Positions 36,497 to 48,109 are shown, numbered from the stretch's first letter. The stretch is DNA of 64,000 nt from Filomicrobium insigne (GCF_900104305.1 NZ_FNJC01000001.1:734543-798542), one strand, 5' to 3'. Notes: generated by a model not told the origin, from the sequence alone. Numbers and translations are program-made.

Positions 36497-37930
36497 ATGA
36501 CCAAAATCGCGGGCTGCGCCAGAGCGACACGTGTCTCTCACTTTCCCCTGTTGCTTATCGGGTCGGGCTTACTGCTTATGGCCGCGCTGACCTGGAGCAT
36601 CATTTCCGCGACGAGTTCGAAGGCGGAGATGCTCGATGTCGAGAAGGACGAACTGAAGTTCGGCTTCATCAAGCTCACAGACATGGCCCCGCTGGCGATT
36701 GCCAAGGAAAAAGGCTTCTTCGAAGACGAGGGTCTGTTCGTAACGCTTGAACCGCAGGCCAACTGGAAAGTTCTGCTCGATCGCGTCATCACGGGTGAAC
36801 TCGATGGCGCGCACATGCTTGCCGGTCAACCGCTAGCCGCAACCATCGGCTTCGGCACCAAGGCCCACGTCATTACACCGTTTTCAATGGATCTGAACGG
36901 TAACGGCATCACCGTCTCCAACGAAGTCTGGGAGATGATGAAGCCCCATATTCCGACAGGCGCCGACGGCAAACCTGAGCACCCAATCCAGGCCTCGGCA
37001 CTGAAGAAGGTCGTCGACAAATTCAAGGCAGAAGGAAAGCCCTTCAAGATGGGCATGGTGTTTCCCGTCTCGACGCATAACTACGAGCTTCGCTATTGGC
37101 TCGCCTCGGGCGGACTGAATCCCGGCTACTACTCGAAGGACAACGTTTCCGGTCAGATCATGGCTGATGTTCTGCTGTCGGTGACACCTCCGCCGCAGAT
37201 GCCAGCCACGCTCGAAGCTGGAACGATCAACGGTTACTGCGTGGGTGAGCCCTGGAACCAGCAAGCCGTGTTCAAGGGTATCGGCGTCCCCGTGATCACG
37301 GACTACGAGATCTGGAAAGATAATCCCGAAAAGGTGTTCGGCATCACCAAGGAATTCGCCGACAAATACCCCAATACGACGCTGGCCATCACCAAAGCGC
37401 TGATCCGCGCCGGACAGTGGCTCGATGAGAACAACAACGCCAACCGACAGGAGGCCGTCGAAATCCTGGCACGTTCCGAATACGTCGGAGCGGACGCCGA
37501 AGTCATCGCCAACTCCATGACCGGCACCTTTGAGTACGAGAAGGGTGACAAGCGCGATGTCCCCGACTTCAACGTCTTCTTCCGTTATTTCGCGACCTAT
37601 CCCTACTACTCGGACGCCGTTTGGTATCTCACGCAGATGCGGCGATGGGGCCAGATCGCCGATGCCAAGTCAGACGAGTGGTACGACACCACGGCCAAGA
37701 GCGTCTACCGGCCAGATATCTACCTCAAAGCCGCGGAGATGCTCGTTGCTGACGGATTGGCGAAGAAAGCGGACTTCCCCTTCGACACCGACGGCTATCG
37801 GCCTCCCCAGACCGAGTTCATCGACGGCATCCCCTTCGATGGCAAGAAACCCAACGCATACATCGACAGCCTGCCGATCGGTTTGAAAAGCAAGGAAACC
37901 GTAACCGGCAACAAGGTCGCAACCCAGTGA
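36497..37930 (+). CDS. nrtA: Nitrate ABC transporter, substrate-binding protein
   Basis: The product is 477 residues. Basic residues and a hydrophobic helix (about 16-40) form an export signal or membrane anchor. The mature NrtA-type domain follows, from [21 protein letters not shown]. Motifs [28 protein letters not shown] and [12 protein letters not shown] are shared with NasS. It binds nitrate in the periplasm. First gene of the operon, preceded by the regulated leader; GGGACG lies nine bases before the ATG. Confidence 0.95.
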   Translation: MTKIAGCARATRVSHFPLLLIGSGLLLMAALTWSIISATSSKAEMLDVEKDELKFGFIKLTDMAPLAIAKEKGFFEDEGLFVTLEPQANWKVLLDRVITGELDGAHMLAGQPLAATIGFGTKAHVITPFSMDLNGNGITVSNEVWEMMKPHIPTGADGKPEHPIQASALKKVVDKFKAEGKPFKMGMVFPVSTHNYELRYWLASGGLNPGYYSKDNVSGQIMADVLLSVTPPPQMPATLEAGTINGYCVGEPWNQQAVFKGIGVPVITDYEIWKDNPEKVFGITKEFADKYPNTTLAITKALIRAGQWLDENNNANRQEAVEILARSEYVGADAEVIANSMTGTFEYEKGDKRDVPDFNVFFRYFATYPYYSDAVWYLTQMRRWGQIADAKSDEWYDTTAKSVYRPDIYLKAAEMLVADGLAKKADFPFDTDGYRPPQTEFIDGIPFDGKKPNAYIDSLPIGLKSKETVTGNKVATQ

Positions 37931-37981
37931 CGCCACGGCCGGGAACGGCCGCGATGAGGGCTGACACAGAGAGGTATCATT

Positions 37982-39073
37982 ATGAGCATTGCGGCCGATT
38001 TTTCCGGTTCTGAACAAACCGACGCCGCCAGGGCTGAGCGCAAAGCACGGATCGCTCAGCGTATCGCCCGTACCGATAGAATCCTAAACCTTCTCGCTCT
38101 TGGGTGGATCACTCCCATCCTGAAGATGATGGCTGGTGAAAATCCGAAAACGGAACTCGCAGCGCTGTGGCGAATGCTAGGCGTTCCTTTAACGGCGATC
38201 ATCATATTCCTCTCCGCATGGGCTTACCTAGCACCACAGGTCAAAACGTCCCTTGGTGCCGTTCCCGGCCCGGCGCAGGTCTGGGAGCAAGCCGGCAACC
38301 TTCTTGCCGATCACTATCGTGCACGAGAGAAAGAAGCTGCGTTCTATCAACGACAGGATGAGCGGAACGCCAAGTGGATCGCACAGGGCCAGCCGGACAG
38401 CGTGAAGTACCGCACCTATACCGGCGCGCCGACCTACGTTGACCAGATCTCGACGTCACTGCAGACCGTGTTCCTTGGATTTCTGATCGCGACGGTCGTT
38501 GCAGTTCCCCTCGGCATTGTCTGCGGCCTTTCGCCGACGATGAATGCGGCTTTCAATCCGCTCATTCAGATCTTCAAGCCCGTCTCTCCGCTGGCTTGGC
38601 TGCCTATCGTCACCATGATCGTGTCCGCCGTCTACGTCAGCGACGACCCCTGGTTTGCAAAATCCTTCTTGATCTCTGCGATTACGGTGACGCTGTGTTC
38701 GCTGTGGCCGACGCTGATCAATACGGCTGTCGGCGTCGCGTCCATCGACAAGGACCTCATGAACGTAGGGCGCGTCTTGAACCTCAGCTGGTTCACGACC
38801 GTGCGCAAGCTCGTCCTTCCGTCAGCTCTGCCGCTTATCTTCACGGGCCTCCGGCTGTCGCTTGGCGTGGGCTGGATGGTGCTGATCGCAGCTGAAATGC
38901 TGGCGCAAAACCCGGGGCTTGGGAAGTTCGTCTGGGACGAATTCCAGAACGGGTCTTCCTCGTCGCTGGCGAAGATCATGGTGGCCGTATTCACGATCGG
39001 GCTCATCGGCTTCCTGCTCGACCGCATCATGCTGGCGCTGCAGTCGCTCACCACCTATCAGGCAACGCGCTGA
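37982..39073 (+). CDS. nrtB: Nitrate ABC transporter, permease
   Basis: The product is 363 residues. A long cytoplasmic N-terminus (about 60 residues) precedes a first helix, a charged periplasmic loop (about 100-150) and five further helices. The coupling-helix motif is in the EAA-like region [28 protein letters not shown]. It begins 51 bases after nrtA with an AGAGAGG site. Confidence 0.95.
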   Translation: MSIAADFSGSEQTDAARAERKARIAQRIARTDRILNLLALGWITPILKMMAGENPKTELAALWRMLGVPLTAIIIFLSAWAYLAPQVKTSLGAVPGPAQVWEQAGNLLADHYRAREKEAAFYQRQDERNAKWIAQGQPDSVKYRTYTGAPTYVDQISTSLQTVFLGFLIATVVAVPLGIVCGLSPTMNAAFNPLIQIFKPVSPLAWLPIVTMIVSAVYVSDDPWFAKSFLISAITVTLCSLWPTLINTAVGVASIDKDLMNVGRVLNLSWFTTVRKLVLPSALPLIFTGLRLSLGVGWMVLIAAEMLAQNPGLGKFVWDEFQNGSSSSLAKIMVAVFTIGLIGFLLDRIMLALQSLTTYQATR

Positions 39074-39092
39074 TCCGCCGGAGACTTTGAAC

Positions 39093-40820
39093 ATGGCATT
39101 TCTCGAACTCAAGGGCGTATCGAAGAGCTACGGTACGGGCGCGGCACGAAGCAACGTCCTAACCGACATCAATCTCGAGGTGGAAGAAGGCGAGTTTATT
39201 GCGATCCTGGGGTTCTCAGGCTCGGGTAAAACCACGCTGCTTTCAGCTATTGCTGGGTTGGTCACGCCTGACACAGGAACGGTCACCCTGAAGGGCAAAG
39301 CGATCACGGGTCCCGGTCCCGAACGCGGGGTCGTGTTCCAAAGCTACTCGTTGATGCCGTGGCTAACGGTCGAAGGAAACATCGAACTCGCTGTCAACGC
39401 TGTGTTCTCCAGCGAAGGCAAGGAAGAGCGCGCGGAACGCGTCACGAAAGCGATCGCGATGGTTGGTCTATCGCATGCCCGCGACCGGCGTCCGGAAGAG
39501 CTTTCAGGCGGCATGCGTCAGCGTGTTTCGGTCGCGCGGGCTCTCGCCATGAGCCCGGAAATCCTGCTTCTCGACGAGCCGCTTTCTGCCCTTGATGCGC
39601 TCACCCGCGCCAAGCTTCAGAATGAGATTGAGCAGATCTGGCGGCACGAGAAGAAAACCGTCGTGCTGATTACAAATGACGTCGATGAAGCGCTGCTTCT
39701 CGCCGATCGAGTTATTCCGCTCACGCCTGGTCCGGGCGCTACGCTCGGGCCATCGTTGGAGGTCGATCTCGAAAGACCGCGCAACCGGACCGCGCTCAAC
39801 CATGACACGACCTACAAAAAATTGCGTGCCGATATCACCAAGACGCTGATTGCGTCCGGGATCAATCGCGGTTCTCAAGGTCGCGGCGTCGGGCAGGACA
39901 AGTTGCCGGCTATTGCGCCCATCTCCTGGATGAAGACGCTGCCAAAAGCTTATCGCGACGCCGCCAAGCCGCGGGCGCCCGACCGCTACCTCGAATTCTT
40001 CGAACTGCGCAAAGTTTATCCCACGCTCAAGGGGCCTCTGACCGTGGTTGAAGATTTCAACCTGATTATGCGCAAGGGCGAATTCATTTCGCTCATCGGC
40101 CACTCGGGTTGCGGGAAATCAACTGTTCTGTCGATGACTGCGGGGCTCAACAGCATAACGTCGGGCGGCATTGTTCTCGATGGCCAGGAGGTGACGGGAG
40201 CCGGGCCGGACCGTGCCGTTGTGTTTCAGGCGCCCTCACTGATGCCCTGGCTAACGGCACGCGAGAATGTCGCTCTCGGCGTCGATCGTGTTTATCCGCA
40301 TGCCAGAAAGAACGAACGCGCCGATATCGTCGACTACTACCTGACCCGTGTCGGCCTCGGCGATGCCATGGACAAGCGTGCCGCGGACATGTCGAACGGT
40401 ATGCGGCAACGCGTCGGTATTGCGCGGGCCTTTTCTCTGTCGCCCAAGCTCCTGTTGCTTGATGAGCCCTTCGGCATGCTGGACAGCCTGACTCGCTGGG
40501 AGCTTCAGGAAGTCCTGATGGACGTGTGGAAGCGCACGCAAGTGACGGCAATCTGCGTGACGCATGATGTCGATGAGGCCATTTTGCTGGCCGACCGCGT
40601 CATCATGATGACGAATGGGCCGCACGCCACCATCGGCCGGATGGTCGAGATCGATATCCCACGCCCGCGCACGCGCCAGGAGTTGCTCCGGCATCCGCGC
40701 TACTACGAGTACCGCGAATCCATCCTCAACTTTCTTGAAGAATTCGAACACGGTGCGACACCGGCACCCGACGCTCAGGGCAAATCCAAACCCGACAAGT
40801 CTTTGGAGGATGCCGCGTGA
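39093..40820 (+). CDS. nrtD: Fused double ATPase of the nitrate transporter
   Basis: The product is 575 residues from ATG 39093; the open frame upstream is an nrtB shadow. Two complete ABC ATPase domains are joined in one chain. First: Walker [10 protein letters not shown], signature [15 protein letters not shown], Walker [12 protein letters not shown]. Second (from about residue 310): Walker [10 protein letters not shown], signature [15 protein letters not shown], Walker [12 protein letters not shown]. The second signature has SNG in place of SGG. In cyanobacteria NrtC is fused to a binding domain instead. The stop overlaps the next start as GTGA. Confidence 0.9.
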   Translation: MAFLELKGVSKSYGTGAARSNVLTDINLEVEEGEFIAILGFSGSGKTTLLSAIAGLVTPDTGTVTLKGKAITGPGPERGVVFQSYSLMPWLTVEGNIELAVNAVFSSEGKEERAERVTKAIAMVGLSHARDRRPEELSGGMRQRVSVARALAMSPEILLLDEPLSALDALTRAKLQNEIEQIWRHEKKTVVLITNDVDEALLLADRVIPLTPGPGATLGPSLEVDLERPRNRTALNHDTTYKKLRADITKTLIASGINRGSQGRGVGQDKLPAIAPISWMKTLPKAYRDAAKPRAPDRYLEFFELRKVYPTLKGPLTVVEDFNLIMRKGEFISLIGHSGCGKSTVLSMTAGLNSITSGGIVLDGQEVTGAGPDRAVVFQAPSLMPWLTARENVALGVDRVYPHARKNERADIVDYYLTRVGLGDAMDKRAADMSNGMRQRVGIARAFSLSPKLLLLDEPFGMLDSLTRWELQEVLMDVWKRTQVTAICVTHDVDEAILLADRVIMMTNGPHATIGRMVEIDIPRPRTRQELLRHPRYYEYRESILNFLEEFEHGATPAPDAQGKSKPDKSLEDAA

Positions 40821-42031
40821 GAAAGCGAATTGCTGTCGTCGGAAACGGAATGGCCGGCTTGAGGTTTGTCGAAGAGCTGGTCGCAGCTGCACCAGGCCAG
40901 TTCGATATCACAGTGATTGGCGCAGAACCTCAGCCTGCCTACAATCGGGTCTTACTTTCTCCGCTGCTCGCGGGCGAGATCGGCTTAGAGGACGTATCGC
41001 TGAAGCCTGCCGATTGGTACGCGGCCCATGGCGTGACGCTGCTCACCGGCGCGCCAGTCACGGTGCTTGATACGTATAATCGGTCAATCATCGTCGAGAA
41101 TGCCGATGGCGGCATGGAGATTTATTTCGATGCCTGCGTACTTGCGACGGGATCCAACCCAATCCGACTGACACTGCCGGGGGACACGCTCGACGGCGTG
41201 CTCACGTTCCGCACGACGGCTGATGTCGACGCGATGAGCCAGTTTGCCCAAATCGGTCAGCCTGCGGTTGTCATCGGAGGCGGGTTACTCGGCATCGAAG
41301 CCGCCTATGGTCTGGCGCGCGCAGGTATTCCAGTGACCCTGGTCCACATCATGGACCGGTTGATGGAACGTCAGCTTGATCCGGAAGGTGCTCTCTATTT
41401 GAAAGGTGCGCTGGAAGCGAAGGGCATTCGCGTCATTCTCGGTGCTCAGACAAAAGAAATACTCGGCGAGACACGCGTCGAAAGCGTCATCCTGAGCGAC
41501 GGGCAGAAGATCGACTGCGGTCTCGTGGTCATGGCAGTGGGCGTTCAGGCCAATACGAAATTGGCTGTGAGCGCTGGACTTGTCATTGGCCGTGGCATCA
41601 TCGTCGATGAGGGCCTTCAGACAACCGCACCGAACATCTTTGCGATCGGCGAATGCGCTGAGTATCGCGGCATCTGTCACGGGTTGGTCGAACCGGCCTA
41701 CGAACAGGCAAAGGTTCTTGCCGATTGTTTCGCGGGGCGCACCTCTGCCTATGGCGGCTCCGTTCCGGCAGCGAACCTGAAGGTTTCCGGTGTTCCCGTT
41801 TTTTCCGTCGGCAATTTCTCTAGCGATGACGCCGAGGTTTTGGTCACGCGCGATGCAGGGCTTGAGACGTATCGCAAGCTTTGCGTTCGCGAAGGCCAGT
41901 TAGTTGGTGCCGTGCTCGTCGGCGATACGACGGATGCACTTTGGTATCTCGACCTCATTCGATCCGGCGCGGACATAACGGCGTTCCGGGATTCGCTCGC
42001 GTTTGGCCGTGCCTATGCGGAGGCTGCGTGA
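40817..42031 (+). CDS. FAD/NAD(P)H reductase for nitrate or nitrite reduction
   Basis: The product is 404 residues with a GTG start overlapping the previous stop. It matches the N-terminal half of NirB: FAD-binding [18 protein letters not shown](P)-binding [15 protein letters not shown], and the second FAD motif [12 protein letters not shown]. The siroheme domain of NirB is absent. It plausibly passes electrons from NAD(P)H to NasA, like NasB of other bacteria, through the [2Fe-2S] domain of that enzyme. The next gene overlaps by one base. Confidence 0.88.
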   Translation: MRKRIAVVGNGMAGLRFVEELVAAAPGQFDITVIGAEPQPAYNRVLLSPLLAGEIGLEDVSLKPADWYAAHGVTLLTGAPVTVLDTYNRSIIVENADGGMEIYFDACVLATGSNPIRLTLPGDTLDGVLTFRTTADVDAMSQFAQIGQPAVVIGGGLLGIEAAYGLARAGIPVTLVHIMDRLMERQLDPEGALYLKGALEAKGIRVILGAQTKEILGETRVESVILSDGQKIDCGLVVMAVGVQANTKLAVSAGLVIGRGIIVDEGLQTTAPNIFAIGECAEYRGICHGLVEPAYEQAKVLADCFAGRTSAYGGSVPAANLKVSGVPVFSVGNFSSDDAEVLVTRDAGLETYRKLCVREGQLVGAVLVGDTTDALWYLDLIRSGADITAFRDSLAFGRAYAEAA

Positions 42032-43809
42032 TGAGCGCTCAAGATTTCAGCGACGAACAGAAACGGTATCTGGAAGGCTTTGTCTCAGGGATTCAAACCT
42101 CGCGTGCCGCAGCGGGCTTGAAGCCCCTGGCAGGAGTTGGCGGGGGAGGCGCTGCGAGTGGGCCGGACGCCGAGCACCTCGAAGCCATGGCGCGCTTCGA
42201 ACGCGATGGCAAAAAGCTCGTCAATGAAGAGAAGGCGAAGCGCGACGAGCATCCCTTCGATGCCTACAAACGCTTGAAGCGGGAGGCCCTTGGCGGCGCA
42301 TTTCCAAAGGGTGTCGACAATTTCCGTTGGCGCTTTCACGGCCTCTACTATGTGGCGCCTGCACAGGACTCGTTCATGTGCCGGATGCGCATTCCCAATG
42401 GCATTCTCAACCACTGGCAATTCTCTGCGGTGGCCGATCTCGCTGAGCGTTTCGGCGGCGGCTATACGCACGTTACGACACGCGCCAATTTGCAGATTAG
42501 GGAGATCGCCGCGGAGAACGGCCCGCCGCTCATCGAGGGACTGGCCGAAATCGGGCTGACGCCGAAGGGCTCCGGTGCCGATAACATTCGTAACGTGACT
42601 GGCTCACCGACCGCCGGAATCGATCCGCAGGAACTGATCGATTCACGGCCTTACGCGAAAGCGTGGCACCACCACATCCTCAACGATCGCTCGCTCTACG
42701 GGTTGCCGAGAAAGTTCAACGTTGCGTTTGACGGTGGTGGCGCCGTTCCGGTGCTTGAAGATACAAACGACATTTCGTTCACCGCTATTAGGGTCAAAGG
42801 TAACACCGAGACGGAAGGCGGCGTGTGGTTTCGCCTGGGGCTTGGCGGCATAACCGGGCATCGTGATTTCGCCCGGCCTACCGGAGTCTTCGTCAAGCCG
42901 TCTGATGCGGTCGCAGTTGCCGATGCCATCGTACGTGTCTTCATCGCCAATGGCGATCGTACCAACCGGCAAAAAGCGCGAATGAAATACGTGCTCGACG
43001 AATGGGGGTTCGACAAATTCCTCACCGCTGTCGAAGAACAGCTTGGCAGCCCTTTGCAACGCTTTACGGACGATGAAGTCAGCCAGCCCAACGGCCAGGA
43101 TCGGCAGGCACACATTGGTGTTCACCCGCAAAGCCAACCCGGTCTCGTGTGGATCGGCGTGGCGCTGCCGGTCGGCCGTCTCTCTTGTGATCAAATGCGG
43201 ACTCTGGCTGATATTTCCCGCGAGTTCGGGGATGGCGATATTCGTCTCACCGTTTGGCAGAACCTCCTGATCTCTGGTGTTTCGGCAGATCGGGCAGAGG
43301 AGGTCGAAGCTCAGCTGCAGTCTATCGGGCTGACATCAAAGGCGTCGAGCATCCGCGCGGGCTTGGTCGCCTGCACGGGGAACACAGGTTGCAAGTTCGC
43401 CGCGTCCAATACCAAGGACACTGCGTTAGCGATTGCCGATTGGGTGGAGCCGAGGCTCTCTCTCGATCAACCCATCAACATTCATTTGACGGGCTGCCAC
43501 CACTCCTGCGCCCAGCATTACATCGGCGACATCGGGCTTATCGCGTGCCGCGTTCCAATTCCCGATAGTGACGACACAGAAGAGGGATTCCACATACTGG
43601 TCGGCGGCGGATTTGGTGCCGACGCGGCCATCGCGCGTGAGCTTTTCAATGAGGTTCGCATCGCTGACTGTCCAGAGACCGTCGGGCGCATTCTCGCGGC
43701 TTACATGGCCAACCGCGCGGGCACGCAAGAAAGCTTCGCTGAGTTCTCCCGCCGTCACGAGATCGACACCCTGAAGACGATGGCGGAAGCCGCCGGAGGC
43801 CTATCATGA
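42031..43809 (+). CDS. nirA: Ferredoxin-type nitrite/sulfite reductase (NirA family)
   Basis: The product is 592 residues from ATG 42031. The siroheme and [4Fe-4S] ligands are complete: ACTGNTGCKFA (Cys-x5-Cys) and HLTGCHHSCAQ (Cys-x3-Cys). Both ferredoxin-like half domains are present. It reduces nitrite to ammonia with six electrons. Nitrite over sulfite is inferred from the operon. The N-terminus carries a Gly/Ala-rich insert (about 30-50). The stop overlaps the next start as ATGA. Confidence 0.93.
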   Translation: MSAQDFSDEQKRYLEGFVSGIQTSRAAAGLKPLAGVGGGGAASGPDAEHLEAMARFERDGKKLVNEEKAKRDEHPFDAYKRLKREALGGAFPKGVDNFRWRFHGLYYVAPAQDSFMCRMRIPNGILNHWQFSAVADLAERFGGGYTHVTTRANLQIREIAAENGPPLIEGLAEIGLTPKGSGADNIRNVTGSPTAGIDPQELIDSRPYAKAWHHHILNDRSLYGLPRKFNVAFDGGGAVPVLEDTNDISFTAIRVKGNTETEGGVWFRLGLGGITGHRDFARPTGVFVKPSDAVAVADAIVRVFIANGDRTNRQKARMKYVLDEWGFDKFLTAVEEQLGSPLQRFTDDEVSQPNGQDRQAHIGVHPQSQPGLVWIGVALPVGRLSCDQMRTLADISREFGDGDIRLTVWQNLLISGVSADRAEEVEAQLQSIGLTSKASSIRAGLVACTGNTGCKFAASNTKDTALAIADWVEPRLSLDQPINIHLTGCHHSCAQHYIGDIGLIACRVPIPDSDDTEEGFHILVGGGFGADAAIARELFNEVRIADCPETVGRILAAYMANRAGTQESFAEFSRRHEIDTLKTMAEAAGGLS

Positions 43810-45434
43810 GCATTCAGGAGCGCACCGACGCGTACCAGCCCGGCCAAGTTCCGGTGATACCGGAAACGGCTCCATTCAATCCAGATCAGCGCGCGTGGCT
43901 CAATGGCTTCTTTGCCGGCCTGCTTTCACTTGATGCAGCGGGGGCTGCGGCCGTTCAATTCGAGGGCGGACTACCTGGAGGCCCGACGCCGGCTGCTGGC
44001 GACGGCGATGATGGCGCCGATCCGTGGCACGACCCTTCCATGGCGATCGACGAGCGGATGACACTTGCCGATGGACGGCCGCTACGACGTAAACTTTACG
44101 CAGCAATGGCACAGCAGGACTGTGGCCAGTGCGGCTATCTTTGCGAGAGCTACGCTGAAAAGGTTGCGGTCGGCGAAGAAGCGCGTCTCAATCTCTGTGT
44201 ACCCGGCGGCAAAGAAACCAGCCGCATGTTGAAGCGTCTCATGGAAGAGGCGCCAGCAGCCCCAATTTCGGAACCTAAATTCGATGTTGCGGTGACCACG
44301 GCACCGGCTGTCGATCTCGTGCCCGGATATTCCCGCGAAGCTCCCGTCACCGCAATCTTCAGGGGCACTCGTTGCATTACGGGCGCGACCTCGACGAAAG
44401 ATACCCGCCACGTTGTCTTCGATCTTACGGATTCTGGCATCGCGTACGAGCCGGGTGACAGCTTTGGCGTCTACGCGACGAATGATCCGGCGCTTGCCGA
44501 TGCGGTTCTAGCGGCAATGAATGCCCCCGCTGATTTTCCCATCGGCGATAAGACACTGCGGCAGAGCCTCATTGAAGACTATGATCTCGGCACCGCGCCA
44601 GACATGCTCTTTGAGTTGGCGAGCTACATGGTCGGAGGCGACCGGCGCCGCAAGGCGAAAGCGCTCGCGAAAGGGGATGATCCTGACGGCGATGCCGCCA
44701 CGTTTGACGTCCTCAAAGCCGTTGAATCCCTAGGCCCTATGCATCCAGATCCGGAAGCGTTTCTGGAATGCTTGGAGCCATTACATCCGCGCCTTTATTC
44801 CATCTCGTCTTCTCCACTGGCTACGCCCGGCGAACTTCACCTGACAGTCGATACGGTTCGTTATGAGATCGACGGACGACAGCGCGTCGGCGTTGCTTCA
44901 ACTTTTCTGGCCGACCGGATCGCACCCGGTACACCGCTCAAAGTCTATGTGCAGAAGACGCATGGCTTCGGGCTTCCAGAGGATCCGAACGTTCCCGTTA
45001 TCATGGTCGGTCCCGGCACGGGCATTGCGCCGTTCCGTTCGTTTCTCTGGCATCGCCACGCGAGTAAAGCACCCGGCCGTTCCTGGCTCTTTTTCGGACA
45101 TCAGCACGAAGCTTCCGAGTTTTTCTATCGTGATGAACTCGATGCATTCCTCGCGACCAGAGTCCTCTCAAAACTGTCAACGGCTTGGTCTCGCGACGGG
45201 ACCGAGAAGGTCTACGTTCAAGACCGCATGCGGGAGAACGCGGCGGAGGTGTGGGCGTGGCTGGGAGAGGGCGCCCACTTCTATGTGTGCGGCGACGCTA
45301 AGCGCATGGCTAAAGACGTCGAGACCGCCCTCATCGACATCGCTGGCAGCCAGGGCGGAAAGTCAGCAGAAGAAGCCAAGGAATTCGTCGTCAATCTGAA
45401 GGCCACTGGCCGCTATCAGGCGGATGTCTACTGA
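43806..45434 (+). CDS. CysJ-like flavoprotein reductase with FeS motif
   Basis: The product is 542 residues, usually annotated as sulfite reductase alpha subunit. The FAD domain (LYSISSSPLATPGELHLTV) and NADPH domain (MVGPGTGIAPFRSFLWHRH, then FYVCGDAKRMAKDVE) are clear. The flavodoxin domain of CysJ is missing. In its place is a short Cys-x2-Cys-x3-Cys-x17-Cys motif (CGQCGYLC to LCVPGG, about 103-130), resembling the RnfB-type [4Fe-4S] motif. It likely supplies NADPH electrons to NirA. Coupled by ATGA to nirA. Confidence 0.9.
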   Translation: MSIQERTDAYQPGQVPVIPETAPFNPDQRAWLNGFFAGLLSLDAAGAAAVQFEGGLPGGPTPAAGDGDDGADPWHDPSMAIDERMTLADGRPLRRKLYAAMAQQDCGQCGYLCESYAEKVAVGEEARLNLCVPGGKETSRMLKRLMEEAPAAPISEPKFDVAVTTAPAVDLVPGYSREAPVTAIFRGTRCITGATSTKDTRHVVFDLTDSGIAYEPGDSFGVYATNDPALADAVLAAMNAPADFPIGDKTLRQSLIEDYDLGTAPDMLFELASYMVGGDRRRKAKALAKGDDPDGDAATFDVLKAVESLGPMHPDPEAFLECLEPLHPRLYSISSSPLATPGELHLTVDTVRYEIDGRQRVGVASTFLADRIAPGTPLKVYVQKTHGFGLPEDPNVPVIMVGPGTGIAPFRSFLWHRHASKAPGRSWLFFGHQHEASEFFYRDELDAFLATRVLSKLSTAWSRDGTEKVYVQDRMRENAAEVWAWLGEGAHFYVCGDAKRMAKDVETALIDIAGSQGGKSAEEAKEFVVNLKATGRYQADVY

Positions 45435-48109
45435 TGGAGAACACCGAGACTGGCAAAGCGGTGCGCACGACCTGTCCCTACTGCGGGGTTGGATGTGGGG
45501 TTATTGCGACACCGGACGGCAATGGCGGGGCGACCATCGCGGGAGACACCGAGCATCCGGCAAACTTCGGCCGATTGTGCTCCAAAGGCTCTGCGTTGGG
45601 TGAGACGCTGGCGCTGGAGACCCGTCTGCTTCATCCCGAGATCGACGGGCAAAGGGTTACATGGGATGCAGCGCTCGACCATGTCTCGTCCAGGATTTCT
45701 GACATCAAGGAAGAACATGGGCCGGGCTCGATCGCATTCTATCTATCCGGTCAATTGCTGACAGAGGACTATTACGTCGCCAACAAGCTGGCGAAGGGTT
45801 TTATCGGCACGCCGCACGTCGACACGAATTCCCGCTTGTGCATGTCATCATCCGTGGCCGGGCACAAACGTGCTTTTGGCGCCGACATCGTTCCGCAGTG
45901 CTACGACGACCTGGAACTTGCCGACCTCATTGTCCTCGTGGGCTCAAACGCGGCTTGGTGCCACCCAATTCTCTATCAACGCATTCAGGTGGCGCGTGCC
46001 GAGCGTGGTGTCCGTGTCGTCGTCATAGATCCACGACGTACGGCGACTTGCGAAGGCGCAGACCTGCATCTTCCCATCGAGCCCGGCAAAGACTCTGTTC
46101 TGTGGAATGGTCTGCTCGTGCACTTGGCTGATAAAGGTCTCGTCGACTGGCGATTCATCGGCGACCACACTGATGGATTTCCAGAAGCGCTCGCAGAAGC
46201 GCGAGGGCAGGCCGGCAGCATCGCCTCCATCGCGATCGAAACGGGGCTCAACGGTATCGATATCGAGACGTTTTTCTCGTGGTGGAGCGAAGCCCCGAAG
46301 GTCGTGAGCTGCTACAGCCAAGGCGTCAACCAATCTGCGCAGGGCACCGACAAGGTCAACGCGATCATCAATTGCCATCTCGCGACAGGTCGTATTGGTA
46401 AGATCGGTTCCGGGCCGTTGTCATTAACGGGGCAGCCTAATGCGATGGGCGGACGCGAGGTCGGCGGCCTTGCGAACATGCTTGCTGCTCACATGGGGTT
46501 CAGCCCCGCTGATCGCTCACGCGTCTCACGCTTTTGGCAGGCGCCAAATCTGATCACCGACGAAGGCCTCAAGGCCGTGCAGATGTTTGATGCGATCGCG
46601 GACGGGCGCATCAAGGCACTGTGGGTGATGGGGACAAACCCTGCGGTCAGCCTTCCGCAAGCCGATTACGTCCGCGCGGCTTTGTGCAAGCTCGAGCTCT
46701 TTGTCGTGTCCGAAAATGTTGTCAGCAATGACACCGCTGCTGAAGCGGGTGTGCGGCTCCCCGCCGCCGCCTGGGGTGAAAAAGATGGCACCGTTACCAA
46801 CTCTGAACGGCGCATTTCGCGGCAGCGCAAATTTCTTCCTTTGGCTGGAGAGGCCCGACCGGATTGGTGGATACTTTCCGAAGTCGCGAAAAGATTAGGC
46901 TACGAACGCTACTTCGCGTTCGAGTCCGTCTCCGACATCTTCCGCGAGCACGCCTCGCTATCGCATTTTGAAAACGGTGGCACGCGCCCGTTTGACCTCG
47001 GTGTCCTGACCGACCTTTCTCCAGCCTCTTACGACCAGCTTGCGCCCGTCCAATGGCCCATTTCTCAACCGGGAGCATCGGGAACGGAGCGGCTGTTCGG
47101 CGAAGGTGGGTTTGCAACCCCCAACGGCCGTGCGCGGTTCGTTACAGTCCGCATGCCCAAGCTTGCCGCAGAGGTGAACGAAGCGTGGCCCTTCGTACTC
47201 AACACGGGTCGTGTCCGCGATCAGTGGCATACGATGACACGGACCGGGCTATCACCGCGTCTCTGGAGCCATATCAGCGAACCGTTCGTAGAAGTTCATC
47301 CGAGCGACGCGGAAACCATGGGGCTCGTCCAAGGTCAGCTTGCCGAAGTCGAAACTGCTTCGGGCAAGGCTGTGTTACGCACCCTTATCAACGAGGGGCA
47401 AGCGCCTGGGTCGATCTTCGCACCCATTCACTGGTCCGGGCAGAACAGTTCGGCCGGACGGATCGGAGCCTTGGTGCATCCATTTACTGACCCCGTCTCA
47501 GGGCAACCGGAAGCCAAGGCAACGCCGGCTCGGATTTCACCACTCGGGGTGGCGTACTACGGCGTCGTCCTGTCGCGTGTCGTTCCGCAAATTGATGATT
47601 TGGCTTACTGGGCTCGCAGCGCGACATCTTTTGGCTGGACCACCCATATCGCTCTTCGCGAAGGTCCAACAGATTGGGGCGCCTGGTCGAAGACATTTAT
47701 GCCAGACGGCGAGCAGGTCAGCTTCGAAGATCCTTCCTCGAATCTTTTCCGTGTTGCCACCTTGAACAGCGGCCGCCTCGAAGCCGTCGCCTACTTTGCC
47801 TCCAAGCCGGAATTGCCGTCGCTGGCCTGGTTGGCGTCCATCTTCGAACGTACAGACTTGACGGCTAACGACCGACGCTCCGTACTCGCGGGCCGTCCCA
47901 TCGAGGGTTTGGCTGACGAGGGAGATATCATTTGTGTCTGCTTCCAAGTTGGCGCGCACCGTATCCGCGAAGCAATTCGCTCGGGCTGCAATTCGGTCGA
48001 AGATATTGGATGCGCTTTGCGTGCGGGTACCAACTGTGGCTCCTGCGTCCCCGAGCTGCGCCGCCTTCTCTCCGACGCGACCTCCGTGTCTTTAGACGCT
48101 GCGGAGTAA
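45434..48109 (+). CDS. nasA: Assimilatory nitrate reductase, catalytic subunit
   Basis: The product is 891 residues. An N-terminal [4Fe-4S] motif (CPYCGVGCGV, then LCSKG), molybdopterin domains with the Mo ligand cysteine in NSRLCMSSSVAGHK, and the guanine-dinucleotide domain (INTGRVRDQWHTMTRTG, with V for I) are all present. A C-terminal BFD-type [2Fe-2S] domain (about 835-885: IICVCFQVG, then GTNCGSCVPELRRLL) marks the electron entry point. It is cytoplasmic, without a Tat signal. The ATG overlaps the previous stop by one base. Confidence 0.96.
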   Translation: MENTETGKAVRTTCPYCGVGCGVIATPDGNGGATIAGDTEHPANFGRLCSKGSALGETLALETRLLHPEIDGQRVTWDAALDHVSSRISDIKEEHGPGSIAFYLSGQLLTEDYYVANKLAKGFIGTPHVDTNSRLCMSSSVAGHKRAFGADIVPQCYDDLELADLIVLVGSNAAWCHPILYQRIQVARAERGVRVVVIDPRRTATCEGADLHLPIEPGKDSVLWNGLLVHLADKGLVDWRFIGDHTDGFPEALAEARGQAGSIASIAIETGLNGIDIETFFSWWSEAPKVVSCYSQGVNQSAQGTDKVNAIINCHLATGRIGKIGSGPLSLTGQPNAMGGREVGGLANMLAAHMGFSPADRSRVSRFWQAPNLITDEGLKAVQMFDAIADGRIKALWVMGTNPAVSLPQADYVRAALCKLELFVVSENVVSNDTAAEAGVRLPAAAWGEKDGTVTNSERRISRQRKFLPLAGEARPDWWILSEVAKRLGYERYFAFESVSDIFREHASLSHFENGGTRPFDLGVLTDLSPASYDQLAPVQWPISQPGASGTERLFGEGGFATPNGRARFVTVRMPKLAAEVNEAWPFVLNTGRVRDQWHTMTRTGLSPRLWSHISEPFVEVHPSDAETMGLVQGQLAEVETASGKAVLRTLINEGQAPGSIFAPIHWSGQNSSAGRIGALVHPFTDPVSGQPEAKATPARISPLGVAYYGVVLSRVVPQIDDLAYWARSATSFGWTTHIALREGPTDWGAWSKTFMPDGEQVSFEDPSSNLFRVATLNSGRLEAVAYFASKPELPSLAWLASIFERTDLTANDRRSVLAGRPIEGLADEGDIICVCFQVGAHRIREAIRSGCNSVEDIGCALRAGTNCGSCVPELRRLLSDATSVSLDAAE

